NCBI GenBank assembly: GCA_002213445.1
Contig: NJIE01000022.1
Span: 124,001-188,000, forward strand
DNA length: 64,000 nucleotides
Direction of reading: 5' to 3'
Origin: Xenophilus sp. AP218F
GTDB taxonomy: Bacteria > Pseudomonadota > Gammaproteobacteria > Burkholderiales > Chromobacteriaceae
The notes beneath the pieces are model-generated. The model saw only the letters and a program-made list of their open reading frames with translations. It was not told the DNA's origin and made no database searches. The position numbers and the translations under genes were made by a program. Positions 1 through 11,709 of this stretch are shown here, in pieces (the first letter of the stretch is position 1; the number at the start of each line of letters is the position of its first letter).

Positions 1-1
1 C

Positions 2-388
2 AACTGGGTGAACCTGCGCGCCAACGCTTACCAGAAAGACAGCAATGGCAAGCTCAAGATTCCCAACATTTCTCTGCTTCCCGGCGTCGACGACACCGGC
101 AGCCACAATCTGAAGAACACCAGCTGGGCAATCAACATCGCCTATGCTTTTGGCAACTTCAAACCGTCTATCGTTTACTCCAAGCGCGACAACGCCAAGA
201 TCAACGGCGTACGCTACCAACTGGGCGCCACCCAGTATGCCGCCGCGGTCGATTACACCGTCAGCAAGCGCACCATGCTGCAAGCGGGTTATGGCCAGGT
301 GAAGGAAAACGCCGACATGGTGAAAGCCCTAGGCCGAACCAACGACACCTCCTCCACCTATTGGGCAATGGTCAAGCACAACTTCTGA
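2..388 (+). CDS. Gram-negative porin, C-terminal part (truncated by window edge)
   Basis: This is the 3' end of an outer-membrane general porin. The reading frame is open from base 2, so the start lies outside the window. The visible residues show alternating beta-strand character. They end in WAMVKHNF, the aromatic C-terminal signature that outer-membrane barrels use for BAM-mediated assembly. The last 40 or so residues closely match those of the complete porin at 799-1839, so the two are tandem paralogues. A hairpin terminator at 417-442 separates them, so they are probably transcribed independently. Solute preference cannot be judged from this fragment. Confidence 0.88.
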   Translation, partial: NWVNLRANAYQKDSNGKLKIPNISLLPGVDDTGSHNLKNTSWAINIAYAFGNFKPSIVYSKRDNAKINGVRYQLGATQYAAAVDYTVSKRTMLQAGYGQVKENADMVKALGRTNDTSSTYWAMVKHNF

Positions 389-416
389 TTTCGCACCCGA
401 GTCCGATCAAGCTTCG

Positions 417-442
417 AACCACCGCCCCGGCGGTGGTTTTTT
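417..442 (+). terminator. Rho-independent terminator after first porin
   Basis: The arms AACCACCG and CGGTGGTT form a GC-rich hairpin, followed by a run of T, 28 bases after the porin stop codon. Confidence 0.8.
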
Positions 443-798
443 CATTCTCGCCCGGCAGCGCTTTGCGAAGCGTCTGGTAATTCAATGTAAAAATACAACA
501 GTCTGAAACTGTTTAACTACAAACTTTTCATCGCGGACTGCAGGCGTGAAATTTTACTTCATTGCCAAATTACATAAAAATCGCCAGCAGGCACATGGGC
601 TTATCGGAAATAAAGGCGGAAAACTCTAAAAATTTTCTTTCGGCGACATGAAAAATCCGATGAATTTGTTAATAATTGTTTCTTGACGCAAAGAATCTCT
701 CTGCGCACACTGGCTCGGCAACAAGGCAGGCCCCACAGCAGGGTCGCCGTTTTCTGGCCTGGCAGGGCCAAATCCAGTAACACAGGGAAGTTTGCGTG
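443..798 (+). other. AT-rich intergenic region and leader upstream of second porin
   Basis: This 356-base stretch has no credible gene. It is much richer in A+T than its surroundings and presumably holds the promoter and regulatory leader of the porin that follows. A possible -35 (TTGACG) lies near 683-688, but I see no convincing -10 partner. No known riboswitch or small RNA was recognised. Confidence 0.5.
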
Positions 799-1839
799 AT
801 GAAAAAAACTATTCTGGCCGCCGCACTGTGCGTTGCCATCCCCTCCTTCGCTCTGGCCGATGTCACCGTATACGGCTCGGTTCGCGCCGGCATCTCCAGC
901 ATCAAAACCAAAGAAACCAACTTCAAGCAAAGCTTTGGCGTTGATGACTTCGGCAGCCGCATCGGCTTCAAGGGCAGCGAAAATCTGGGCAATGGCCTGA
1001 AGGCCATCTGGCAAGTGGAAACCGGCTTCGGCATCGACGGCACCACCGGCAACTCCAGCACCGACACCGGCACTTTCGCCAACCGCGAATCCTTTGTCGG
1101 TCTGCAAGGCAGCTTCGGTAAAGTACGCGTTGGCCACGTAACCGACCTGCTGTCCGACACCCAGGCGACCGACAACCTGACCTCGCCCCGCCGCGACTTC
1201 AGCGGTGCCATGTTCCCGCTGTACGAAAAGCACAGCTACTACAACGACTTCGGCGATGGCCGTTTCAAGAACAGCGTTCGCTACGACTCGCCGGAATTCG
1301 CCGGCTTCAGTGGCAGCATCCAGTACGGCGCGGGCGAAAAGCAAGACGCTGGCCAAATGAAGCAGGGCAACCATGCAGCCGCCAAGCTGGCGTACAAGAA
1401 CTCCGGCTTCTTCGGCGCATACGCTCACGCTGAGAAATTCAACACCTTCGGTTCCGAAAACCACAAGGTTGACCGCATCGAAGGCGGCTACAGCGCCAAT
1501 GACCTTTACCTGGCGGCGACTTATCAGCGCGCCAAAGCGGCCAAATCCGCCGGCGAAGTGAAAGTTGACGCATGGGCCTTGGCTGCAGGCTACACCATCG
1601 GCCAATGGGTACCGTTCGTGCAGTACTCCCAGCGCGGCGACTACTCGCTGAACGGCCAGAATGTAGCCGACAGCGGCACCAAACAGTGGGCCATTGCCGT
1701 AGATTACAAGCTCAGCAAGCAAACTACCCTGCGCGCCGGCTACGGCGAAGCCAAGCAGGAAAGCCAGGCCCAGAAGATCCACGGCTGGACCGAAGACAAG
1801 GCCACTTCCACCTGGGCCATGGTCAAGCACAACTTCTAA
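799..1839 (+). CDS. Gram-negative general porin (16-stranded barrel type)
   Basis: This is an outer-membrane diffusion porin of 346 residues, the usual length for the betaproteobacterial family. The N-terminus is a classic signal peptide with likely cleavage after ALA, leaving a mature start of DVTVYGSVRAG, typical of neisserial and burkholderial porins. The barrel ends in WAMVKHNF. An in-frame GTG precedes the ATG directly. I chose the ATG at 799 because AGGGAAG sits about 8 bases upstream and the signal peptide starts with MKKT. It is the second of two tandem porins and has its own terminator at 1869-1896. Confidence 0.93.
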   Translation: MKKTILAAALCVAIPSFALADVTVYGSVRAGISSIKTKETNFKQSFGVDDFGSRIGFKGSENLGNGLKAIWQVETGFGIDGTTGNSSTDTGTFANRESFVGLQGSFGKVRVGHVTDLLSDTQATDNLTSPRRDFSGAMFPLYEKHSYYNDFGDGRFKNSVRYDSPEFAGFSGSIQYGAGEKQDAGQMKQGNHAAAKLAYKNSGFFGAYAHAEKFNTFGSENHKVDRIEGGYSANDLYLAATYQRAKAAKSAGEVKVDAWALAAGYTIGQWVPFVQYSQRGDYSLNGQNVADSGTKQWAIAVDYKLSKQTTLRAGYGEAKQESQAQKIHGWTEDKATSTWAMVKHNF

Positions 1840-1868
1840 GCCTTCGCTTCGAGGTTAGGGAATGTCTG

Positions 1869-1896
1869 AACAGCCGCCTTTCTGGGCGGCTGTTTT
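1869..1896 (+). terminator. Rho-independent terminator after porin
   Basis: A 10-bp stem (AACAGCCGCC with GGCGGCTGTT) around a 6-base loop, with T residues at its 3' side, lies about 30 bases after the porin stop. Confidence 0.85.
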
Positions 1897-1910
1897 GCAT
1901 CTCCGCCATG

Positions 1911-1940
1911 AAAAACGCCAGCCGGAAAACCGGCTGGCGT
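1911..1940 (-). terminator. Rho-independent terminator after dnaJ
   Basis: An 11-bp perfect stem (ACGCCAGCCGG, 1915-1925, with 1930-1940) has a four-base loop and, read on the minus strand, ends in a T run. It closes the grpE-dnaK-dnaJ unit and faces the porin terminator. Confidence 0.85.
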
Positions 1941-1962
1941 CGATGGCTTCACGCAGGCGCGC

Positions 1963-3087
1963 TTATTCGAAGAAGTCGCGCAGCTTGTCCATGAAGGACT
2001 TGGAACGCGGATTGTGCGTAGCCACGTCGCCCTGGCTGATGGCTTCGAATTCGCGCAGCAGCTCTTTCTGGCGCTCGGTCAGCTTGACCGGCGTCTCCAC
2101 GATCACGTGGCAATGCAGATCGCCGTACTCGTTGCCGCGCACCGCTTTCACGCCCTTGCCGCGCAGGCGATAGACGCGACCGCTCTGCGTTTCCGCCGCG
2201 ATCTTGACCTTGGCCATGCCGTCCAGCGTCGGGATTTCCACCTCGCCGCCCAGGGCCGCGGTGGCAAAGGAGATCGGCATTTCGCAATGCAGGTCCATGC
2301 CGTCGCGCTGGAACACCGAGTGCTGCTTGATGTGGGTCACCACGTACAGATCGCCCGCCGGGCCGCCGTTCTGGCCCGGTTCGCCTTCGCCCGCCAGGCG
2401 GATGCGGTCGCCTTCGTCCACGCCGGCCGGGATTTTCACGTTCAGCGTCTTGGTGGTTTTCTTCTGCCCGGCGCCGTGGCAGCTGGTGCACGGGTCGGTG
2501 ATCTGCTTGCCGCTGCCGTGGCAGGTCGGGCAAGTCTGCTGGATAGAGAAGAAACCCTGGCTCATTCGCACCTGGCCGTGGCCGCCGCAGGTGGCGCAAG
2601 TCTTGGGCTGGGTGCCCGGCTTGGCGCCGGTGCCGTTGCAGGTGGAGCAGGATTCGTGCGACGGGATGCGGATCTGCTTCTCGCAGCCGCGCGCCGCCTC
2701 TTCCAGCGTGATTTCCATGTTGTAGCGCAGATCGGCGCCGCGGTAGACGTTGGAGCGTCCGCCGCCGCCGCGCTGGCCGCCGCCGAAGATGTCGCTGAAG
2801 ATGTCGGCGAAGTCGCCGAAGCCGCCGAAGCCCTGGCCGCCGCCGCCCATGCCGGCCTGCGGATCGACCCCGGCGTGGCCGAACTGGTCGTAGGCGCTGC
2901 GTTTCTGGCTATCGGACAGGATTTCGTAGGCTTCCTTCACCTCCTTGAACTTGTCTTCGGCTTCCTTGCTGTCCGGATTGCGGTCCGGGTGGTACTTCAT
3001 CGCCAGTTTGCGATATGCCTTCTTGATGTCGTCTTCCGACGCATCGCGATTGACGCCCAGCACATCGTAATAATCTTTTTTGGACAT
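1963..3087 (-). CDS. dnaJ: Chaperone protein DnaJ (Hsp40)
   Basis: DnaJ is the cytosolic co-chaperone that delivers unfolded clients to DnaK and stimulates its ATPase. The 374 residues contain all class-I elements: an N-terminal J domain with HPD at residues 33-35, a Gly/Phe-rich linker, four CxxCxGxG zinc-binding repeats ([32 protein letters not shown]) and the C-terminal substrate-binding region. It is the last gene of grpE-dnaK-dnaJ, 127 bases after dnaK. That gap contains a hairpin-forming stretch (GGCACAG 3152-3158 with CTGTGCC 3187-3193) and a 16-bp GC palindrome (3111-3126), which could tune expression relative to dnaK. Confidence 0.98.
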   Translation of the reverse strand: MSKKDYYDVLGVNRDASEDDIKKAYRKLAMKYHPDRNPDSKEAEDKFKEVKEAYEILSDSQKRSAYDQFGHAGVDPQAGMGGGGQGFGGFGDFADIFSDIFGGGQRGGGGRSNVYRGADLRYNMEITLEEAARGCEKQIRIPSHESCSTCNGTGAKPGTQPKTCATCGGHGQVRMSQGFFSIQQTCPTCHGSGKQITDPCTSCHGAGQKKTTKTLNVKIPAGVDEGDRIRLAGEGEPGQNGGPAGDLYVVTHIKQHSVFQRDGMDLHCEMPISFATAALGGEVEIPTLDGMAKVKIAAETQSGRVYRLRGKGVKAVRGNEYGDLHCHVIVETPVKLTERQKELLREFEAISQGDVATHNPRSKSFMDKLRDFFE

Positions 3088-3214
3088 TGTCTTTCACTCT
3101 CTGCTCGGCCGGGCCGCGCGCGGCCCAACCCTGTCGTCTCGATACGGCAAAGGCACAGAGGCCGGCGGAGATGCCTCCCCCATTCCCTGTGCCTCGATCA
3201 GCGTGATGCGACGA

Positions 3215-5137
<1,923 letters not shown>

Positions 5138-5168
5138 TTTGAATTCCTTTCCTTCGATTCGTTCCGGC

Positions 5169-5190
5169 GGCGGCTTTGGTGATAGCCGCC
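5169..5190 (-). other. Hairpin in dnaK 5' leader
   Basis: GGCGGCT (5169-5175) and AGCCGCC (5184-5190) form a perfect 7-bp stem with an 8-base loop, ending about 30 bases before the dnaK start. It lacks a T run, so it is more likely an mRNA stability or processing structure than a terminator. Confidence 0.4.
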
Positions 5191-5206
5191 TCCTGTTGTC
5201 TCAATA

Positions 5207-5233
5207 AATATTGGCTATGTCCGGCTTTTCAAG
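5207..5233 (-). promoter_or_regulatory. Candidate second sigma-32 promoter for dnaK
   Basis: Read on the minus strand, CTTGAAA (5233-5227) matches the sigma-32 -35 box perfectly. Thirteen bases after CTTGAA lies CCAATATT, a weaker match to the CCCCATNT -10 element. If real, dnaK and dnaJ can be transcribed without grpE. Confidence 0.45.
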
Positions 5234-5251
5234 AGCCGCCCGCCAAGGTTT

Positions 5252-5791
5252 TTATGCTTTTGCCTTTACGACCACGACCATGGCCGGACGCAGCACGCGA
5301 TCGGCGATCAGATAGCCCTTCTGCATCACGCGCAGCACGGTGTTGGGCTCGCCTTCGGCTTCCTCGGCGCTCATCGCCTGGTGCTGATGCGGGTCCAGCT
5401 TGTCGCCCACCTGCGGCAGGATGTCCTTGATCTGGGCCTTGTCGAAGGCGGACACCAGCTGCTTCAGGGTCAGATCCACGCCCATCTTCAGGGTGTCGAT
5501 CTGGCCGCTTTGGTCCAGCAAGGCCATTTCCAGATAATCTTTTACCGTTACCAGGTCGGCGGCGAATTTGCCGATGGCGTACTTGTGCGCGGCGGCCACT
5601 TCGTCCTGCGCGCGGCGGCGCTGGTTTTCCAGCTCGGCGCGGGCGCGCAGCAAGGTGTCGTTCAGCTCCGCGATTTCCGCTTCCAGACCGGCGATGCGCT
5701 GCTCGGGAGTCTGTTCGACCTCGGCGTGCGCTTCGGCTGCGTTGAGTTCGTTTTCCACGGCTTCGGCCGTATTGTTTTGATTTTCCTGCAT
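5252..5791 (-). CDS. grpE: Nucleotide exchange factor GrpE
   Basis: GrpE releases ADP from DnaK and resets the chaperone cycle. The protein has an acidic, flexible N-terminus, a long coiled-coil helix (about residues 35-85, Glu/Ala/Arg-rich) and the C-terminal beta domain ending near VVVKAKA. Length is about 179 residues. An open frame extends further upstream, but I chose the ATG at 5791. It is preceded by GAGGAC at good spacing, and the sigma-32 promoter at 5839-5863 lies inside the upstream extension. It is the first gene of grpE-dnaK-dnaJ. Confidence 0.97.
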   Translation of the reverse strand: MQENQNNTAEAVENELNAAEAHAEVEQTPEQRIAGLEAEIAELNDTLLRARAELENQRRRAQDEVAAAHKYAIGKFAADLVTVKDYLEMALLDQSGQIDTLKMGVDLTLKQLVSAFDKAQIKDILPQVGDKLDPHQHQAMSAEEAEGEPNTVLRVMQKGYLIADRVLRPAMVVVVKAKA

Positions 5792-5838
5792 GACGAGTCC
5801 TCGGAATTGGATCGACTGAATGATGTCCCAATCCAAGG

Positions 5839-5863
5839 TAGGGGCTTTTGTTTTGAATTCAAG
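5839..5863 (-). promoter_or_regulatory. Sigma-32 (RpoH) heat-shock promoter of grpE-dnaK-dnaJ
   Basis: On the minus strand the -35 box CTTGAA (5863-5858) and the -10 element starting CCCCTA (5844-5839) are separated by 13 bases. This fits the sigma-32 consensus CTTGAA-N13-15-CCCCAT. It lies about 50 bases upstream of the grpE start, the expected place for heat-shock control of the operon. Confidence 0.8.
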
Positions 5864-6261
5864 CCCTGGCGAAAAATCCTGCGCCGCCGCGGCGGTTTTG
5901 CCGTTTTTTGGCAACGCCGCGCCGCCGCGGATGCTCATTTTGAAACGGCCTTTTTTTCAGATAAGACCCAAATCCGCGCCCTGCCCGCTTCGTTTTGCAA
6001 GCCGTTTGTCCACTAGCGAACAGTTTCGTTTTTTCTCGTGCTGCACTGCACACAAGCCGTTTTTTTTGTGCATATAATGGCCACACCAAGAGCATATCCA
6101 CCGCATTCCGGCCGCCGCTTACCCGCGGCGCGGGGCGGCACAAAGGCCAAGCCTACCCGGCGCGGCCACCAAAAATCCGGAACACCGGGTGCTCATGAAT
6201 GCCATAGAGGACGTCGGCGGTCGCCGGCGAGCAGAGAAACGTATTCGAGAAGGGTTCTAGC
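5864..6261. other. Divergent intergenic region grpE / aceA
   Basis: About 400 bases without a credible gene lie between the grpE promoter and the aceA start. Short open frames here have no ribosome site or recognisable product. The half near aceA carries T-rich tracts and a good -10 hexamer (6073-6078). The stretch 6085-6261 would be a long aceA leader. Confidence 0.55.
6073..6078 (+). promoter_or_regulatory. Putative -10 element of aceA
   Basis: A perfect TATAAT follows a T-rich tract. No good -35 is seen at the usual distance, which suggests activator dependence. It would give an aceA leader of about 175 bases. Confidence 0.45.
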
Positions 6262-7560
<1,299 letters not shown>

Positions 7561-7630
7561 GCGTTTTCGCGTCGCCGGCATCCGCAGGCGACGCGCGCCA
7601 CACCCGCGGCCGACCCCGCAAGCGACAAGC

Positions 7631-7670
7631 AACGGCGTCTCCAGCCCACAAGGCTTCGGACGCCGTTTTT
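7631..7670 (+). terminator. Rho-independent terminator after aceA
   Basis: AACGGCGTC (7631-7639) pairs with GACGCCGTT (7659-7667), followed by a T run. The loop holds a smaller inner stem. Confidence 0.75.
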
Positions 7671-7783
7671 GCGCCCGTCATTTCCTCGTGCTAAACAATA
7701 AATTCATCCGCGCACCCTGTTTCGCCTCCGCCTGGCGGCGCATACTGCTGCGATGTTTCCACGTTGACGAGGGAAGATTCGCC

Positions 7784-8338
7784 ATGTCCAAGATTGTCGT
7801 TGTCTACCACTCCGGCTACGGCCACACCCAGAAAGTCGCCGCCGCGGTCGCCGCCGGCGCAGGCGCGCAGCTGCTGGCCATCGACGCCGAAGGCAACCTG
7901 CCGGAAGCGGGCTGGGATCAGCTGGCCGCCGCCGACGCCATCATCTTCGGCACGCCAACCTATATGGGCGGCCCCAGCTGGCAGTTCAAGAAATTCGCCG
8001 ACGCCAGCTCCAAGGCCTGGTTCACCCGGGCCTGGCAGGACAAGGTATTCGGCGGCTTCACCAACAGCGCCAGCCTCAACGGCGACAAACAGGTTTCGCT
8101 GATCTATCTGCAAACCCTGGCTTCGCAGCACGGCGGACTGTGGGTCAGCCTGGGTCTGCTGCCCAGCAACAGCAAGGCCGCCACCCGCAACGACGTCAAC
8201 AATCTGGGCGGCTCGGTCGGCCTGCTGGTGCAATCGCCCGCCGACGCCAGCGTCGACGAGATCCCGCAAGGCGACCTGGACACCGCCAAGGCTTACGGCC
8301 AGCGCGTCGCCGCCATCGCCGCCAGGCTGCGCGCCTGA
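7784..8338 (+). CDS. Flavodoxin-like / NAD(P)H:quinone oxidoreductase family protein
   Basis: This is a small FMN-binding flavodoxin-fold protein of 184 residues, resembling the WrbA / NADPH-dependent FMN reductase group, which carries out two-electron reduction of quinones. The N-terminal strand and phosphate-binding loop read KIVVVYHSGYGHTQKVA, where FMN phosphate binds. FGTPTYMGGPSWQFKKF is the second FMN-contacting loop typical of WrbA-like proteins. I placed the start at 7784 because GAGGGAAG lies just upstream and the flavodoxin strand begins immediately. It is monocistronic, with a bidirectional terminator after it. Confidence 0.85.
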   Translation: MSKIVVVYHSGYGHTQKVAAAVAAGAGAQLLAIDAEGNLPEAGWDQLAAADAIIFGTPTYMGGPSWQFKKFADASSKAWFTRAWQDKVFGGFTNSASLNGDKQVSLIYLQTLASQHGGLWVSLGLLPSNSKAATRNDVNNLGGSVGLLVQSPADASVDEIPQGDLDTAKAYGQRVAAIAARLRA

Positions 8339-8360
8339 GCCTCAAGCCAAGCCGCACGAA

Positions 8361-8398
8361 AAAAGCCGGCCCGTCGCGATGACGGCCGGCTTTTCATT
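8361..8398. terminator. Bidirectional terminator
   Basis: An 11-bp stem, AAAAGCCGGCC (8361-8371) with GGCCGGCTTTT (8384-8394), has T runs on both strands. It serves the flavodoxin-like gene on the plus strand and the permease on the minus strand. Confidence 0.88.
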
Positions 8399-8414
8399 TT
8401 CGCGCCCAGAGGCT

Positions 8415-9812
8415 TCAGGCAGGCTTGTGCAGCAAGGAGCGGCGGCGGGAATAACCGAAATACACCGCCAGGCCGATCAGCAACCAGATGGCGAAGCACA
8501 CCCAGGTCATCAGCGACAGATGCGTCATCAGGAACACACAGCAGGCGATGGCCAGGCCCGGCACCAGCGGCACCGCCGGGCAGACGAATTTGCGCGGCAG
8601 ATCCGGCTCGCGCTTTCTCAGCACGATCACCGACACCGCGATCAGGGAGAACGCCGCCAGCGTGCCGATGTTCACCAGCTCGGCCAGCGTGTGCAGCGGC
8701 ACGAAGCCGGCGATCAGCGCGATGATGGTGCCGATCAGCCAGGTGGCCTTGTACGGCGTGCCGTACCTGGGGTTCACCTCGGAGAAGATCTTGGGCAGCA
8801 GGCCGTCGCGCGACATGGCGAACAGGATGCGGGTCTGGCCGTAGGTCATCACCAGGATCACCGTCATCATGCCGAGAATGGCGCCCAGATCGACGAAACC
8901 GGCGAACCAGTCCTGCTTGGCCACTTGCAGCGCCAGCGACACCGGGTGGTCGATGCCGGCGAACTGGGCGTAGGGCACGATGCCGGTCATGATGGCCGAC
9001 ACCACCACGTACAGCAGCGAACAGATGCCCAGCGACCAGATCACCCCGCGCGGGATATCCTTGGCCGGGTTCTTCACCTCCTCCGCCGCGCAGGTCACCG
9101 CATCAAAGCCGATGAAGCTGAAGAACACGATGGCCGCGCCATGGAACACGCCGGAGAAGCCGAAGGGCAGCGCCGGCTCCCAGTTGGCCGGCTTGACGTG
9201 CCAGACGCCGATGGCGATGAACATCAGCACTACGCCGATCTTGATCAGCACCACGATATTGTTGATGCGCTTGGATTCCTTGATGCCGAAGGCCAACAGC
9301 CCGCTGATCAGCATGGCGATGCAGAAGGCCGGCAGATTGAAAACGGTATCCTTGCCGGGCACCGAGCCGGCGGCGGCGGTCAGCGCCTCCGGCAGGGCGA
9401 TGCCGAAGCCGGACAGCAGGCTCTGGAAGTAACCGGACCAGCCCACCGACACCGCCGACGAGGCCAGCAGGTATTCCAGCAGCAGGTCCCAGCCTATGAT
9501 CCAGGCGATCAGCTCGCCAAGCGTGGCGTAAGCGTAGGTGTAGGTGGAGCCGGACACCGGCAGCATCGAGGCGAACTCGGCGTAGCACAGCGCGGCGAAA
9601 CCGCAGGCGAAGGCGGCGATGACGAAGGACAGCACGAGGCCGGGGCCGGCCACCGTGGCACCGGTGCCGGTCAATACGAAAATGCCGGTGCCGACGATAG
9701 CACCGATGCCCAGCATGGTAAGGTCGAACGCGGAAAGCTCTTTGCGCAGCCCGCGCGAAGTCTGAGCGGAATCCAGCATTCCCTGGACGCTCTTCTTGCG
9801 CAACAAACTCAT
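8415..9812 (-). CDS. APC-superfamily amino acid permease (CAT/YfnA-like)
   Basis: This is an inner-membrane amino acid transporter of 465 residues with about 12 hydrophobic segments. The N-terminal GIGAIVGTGIFVLTG motif is the substrate-binding unwound helix of the APC superfamily. The region FFSFIGFDAVTCAAEEVKNP is characteristic of the cationic amino acid transporter (CAT) subgroup. The exact substrate cannot be read from the sequence. The start is MSLLRKK. Its ribosome site (GGGACAAG) is only moderate. It is transcribed alone behind an unusually long leader (9813-10160). Confidence 0.9.
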   Translation of the reverse strand: MSLLRKKSVQGMLDSAQTSRGLRKELSAFDLTMLGIGAIVGTGIFVLTGTGATVAGPGLVLSFVIAAFACGFAALCYAEFASMLPVSGSTYTYAYATLGELIAWIIGWDLLLEYLLASSAVSVGWSGYFQSLLSGFGIALPEALTAAAGSVPGKDTVFNLPAFCIAMLISGLLAFGIKESKRINNIVVLIKIGVVLMFIAIGVWHVKPANWEPALPFGFSGVFHGAAIVFFSFIGFDAVTCAAEEVKNPAKDIPRGVIWSLGICSLLYVVVSAIMTGIVPYAQFAGIDHPVSLALQVAKQDWFAGFVDLGAILGMMTVILVMTYGQTRILFAMSRDGLLPKIFSEVNPRYGTPYKATWLIGTIIALIAGFVPLHTLAELVNIGTLAAFSLIAVSVIVLRKREPDLPRKFVCPAVPLVPGLAIACCVFLMTHLSLMTWVCFAIWLLIGLAVYFGYSRRRSLLHKPA

Positions 9813-10160
9813 GTTTCACTTGTCCCGTATGCGCCGGCCCCGTCCTCCGGCGCGACGGACGGCAAGACGCCACGGCGCCGCGGGCTGGCCGCGCTGCCGT
9901 AAGCGTGTTTCCGTACTCGTCTGGCGTGGAGTGCAACGACAAAGCGCCCGCTGTCCCGGCGGGCGCTTTGCATTCGGATTCGGCTTGATGATCTGATTGT
10001 CCCTCCGCCGCTTGCCTGTCTTGTCGCGGTTTTTGCCGTCTGAAACGCAGGCCGATCCGGCAGAGGTCTTCGATAGTACAACAGGACAAAATGTCCACAA
10101 TACGGGAAAACCCCAACCACCCTCGGTTACAGTTGCCTCGCAAAAACCGGTCTAGCTGTA
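9813..10160 (-). other. Long leader/intergenic region upstream of the permease
   Basis: About 350 bases without a gene lie between the permease start and the stop of the small secreted protein gene, both on the minus strand. It contains a perfect 12-bp hairpin (CAAAGCGCCCGC 9940-9951 with 9959-9970) without a T run, and several other GC-rich potential stems. It also contains one copy of the 10-mer GCCGTCTGAA (10035-10044). I could not match it to a known riboswitch. Confidence 0.5.
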
Positions 10161-10616
10161 TCAGGGCAAGGGCATGCCGTCGATCAGGCGCCGCGCCGCG
10201 GCTTCGATCCGCTGCCGTTGGCTGCCGCTTCCATCCAGCGCCTGGCTGCTCTGCCACAACACGCCGCCGTCCGACACCCGCTTGACCGACAAGGACAAGG
10301 TGCGGACCTCCACCGGCAGGTAGGCCGGTTCGCTCCAGTACGCGCCGTAGCGGCCATCCGGCCACGCGCCGCCGGCGCCCCAGGCCGGATTGGCCGTCAG
10401 CCGCTGCTCCCGCCCTTCGGCGAAACACAGGGCCCACGCCGGCTGCGCGGCGTCCGGGTCCAGGCCGCGCAAGGCCAGCCTGTCCTGCAGCCAGCCGCGC
10501 ATGTCCGCGCCGTTGCCGGCGGAAGGCAGGCAATCCAGCCGCACGCCCAGCCCGGCCTCCTCCGCCTGCGCCGCCGCGCACCACAGCCACACCGCCATGA
10601 AGATGATTTTCCGCAT
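10161..10616 (-). CDS. Uncharacterised secreted protein, possibly DUF4136-like
   Basis: This is a 151-residue protein of unknown function. The first 18 residues (MRKIIFMAVWLWCAAAQA) form a signal peptide with an AQA cleavage site, so the mature protein is periplasmic. There is no lipobox. Towards the C-terminus, a strand pattern with 'GGVLWQSSQALDG' is followed by a helix ending 'AARRLIDGMP'. This resembles the end of DUF4136-type envelope proteins, but the match is only by eye. AAGGAG upstream of the ATG supports this start over the longer open frame. It lies downstream of the LysR gene on the same strand and may share its transcript. Confidence 0.6.
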   Translation of the reverse strand: MRKIIFMAVWLWCAAAQAEEAGLGVRLDCLPSAGNGADMRGWLQDRLALRGLDPDAAQPAWALCFAEGREQRLTANPAWGAGGAWPDGRYGAYWSEPAYLPVEVRTLSLSVKRVSDGGVLWQSSQALDGSGSQRQRIEAAARRLIDGMPLP

Positions 10617-10672
10617 AGGTCCGCTCCTTGATTTCCGACACCTGGCGACAGACCTCGCCGCCCGCCAGGCGT

Positions 10673-11569
10673 TCAATCCCAATAGCCCGGCGCGGCGTAC
10701 GCCGCGCGCAGATGTTCGATGAAACAACGCACCCGCGCCGGCAGGAAACGCCGCTGCGGCACCACCGCGTAGACCGGATAGCCCGGCGAGGCGAATGCGT
10801 CCAGCACCGTCGCCAGCCGCCCTTCGTCCAGATCGTCCTTGACCTCCCACAGCGAACGCCAGGCCAGGCCCAGGCCTTGCAGCGCCCAATCGTGCAGCAC
10901 CGCGCCGTCGTTGCACTCCAGGCTGCCGCTCACCTTGAGGTTGATCGGCGCGCCCTCGCGCGCGAAGCTCCAGCCGCGGCTCTGGCTTTCGCCCAATGAC
11001 AGGCACTCATGATCCGCCAGGTCCTCCAGCGTGCGCGGCACGCCGCGCCGGGCAAGATACGAAGGCGCCGCCACCACCACGCGGCGGTTCTCCGCCAGGC
11101 GCATCGCCACCAAACTGGAATCGGCCAGGTCGGAAATGCGGATGGCGCAGTCGATGCGGTCGCGCTGCAAGTCCACCAGCCGGTCGGACAGATCCAGCGT
11201 CACCTTCACTTCCGGATAGGCGCGCTGGAAACTGGCCACAAGCGGCGCGACGTGGCGGCGGCCAAAGCCCGCCGGAGCGGACAGCCGCAAGTGGCCGCGC
11301 GCCTTGCCGCTGCCCGACGCCACCGCGGCCTCCGCCTCGGCCAGCTCGGCCAGGATGCGCTGGCAATCCTCGAAAAACGCCTCGCCCTCGCGCGTGGGCG
11401 TGACGCTGCGGGTGGTGCGCACCAGCAAGCGCACGCCCAGCCGCTCTTCCAGCGCGTCCAGCCGCCGCCCCACCATGGCAGGCACCACGCCCTCCTGGCG
11501 CGCGGCGGCCGACAGGCTGCCCAGTCCCACCACGGCGACAAAGGTCTCCAGCTGCTTGAGCTCGCTCAT
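10673..11569 (-). CDS. LysR-family transcriptional regulator
   Basis: This 298-residue LysR-type regulator has an N-terminal winged helix-turn-helix (about residues 1-60, containing GSLSAAARQEGVVPAMVGRRL). The effector-binding domain shows LRLSAPAGFGRRHVAP near residue 95, typical of the large CrgA/DmlR-like subgroup. It is divergent from malate synthase (aceB) with about 140 bases between, so control of aceB is plausible from position alone. The secreted-protein gene follows 56 bases downstream on the same strand. Confidence 0.9.
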   Translation of the reverse strand: MSELKQLETFVAVVGLGSLSAAARQEGVVPAMVGRRLDALEERLGVRLLVRTTRSVTPTREGEAFFEDCQRILAELAEAEAAVASGSGKARGHLRLSAPAGFGRRHVAPLVASFQRAYPEVKVTLDLSDRLVDLQRDRIDCAIRISDLADSSLVAMRLAENRRVVVAAPSYLARRGVPRTLEDLADHECLSLGESQSRGWSFAREGAPINLKVSGSLECNDGAVLHDWALQGLGLAWRSLWEVKDDLDEGRLATVLDAFASPGYPVYAVVPQRRFLPARVRCFIEHLRAAYAAPGYWD

Positions 11570-11709
11570 TGCATCACTAAAAGTAAAAGATGTTATGCCT
11601 ATTTATGCATTTTTTTGCAGGAGATGGCTAGTTAAACTCGATGTCATTGCAATGCAGCATCCGCCCTCTCGCGCCGGCTGACGGCGCAAAACCCTCAAGG
11701 AGCTCGTTC

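Noticed and set aside
3111-3126. 16-bp perfect GC palindrome upstream of dnaJ as a protein-binding site
   Set aside because: Such GC palindromes arise easily in this composition (another lies at 14856-14873), and nothing else supports an operator.
9813-10160. Known riboswitch (glycine, lysine, guanidine) in the permease leader
   Set aside because: None of the conserved core sequences could be matched; only a generic hairpin is visible.
10161-11006. 281-codon extended version of the small secreted protein
   Set aside because: The extension overlaps the LysR gene in another frame, and the internal ATG has a good ribosome site followed by a clear signal peptide.
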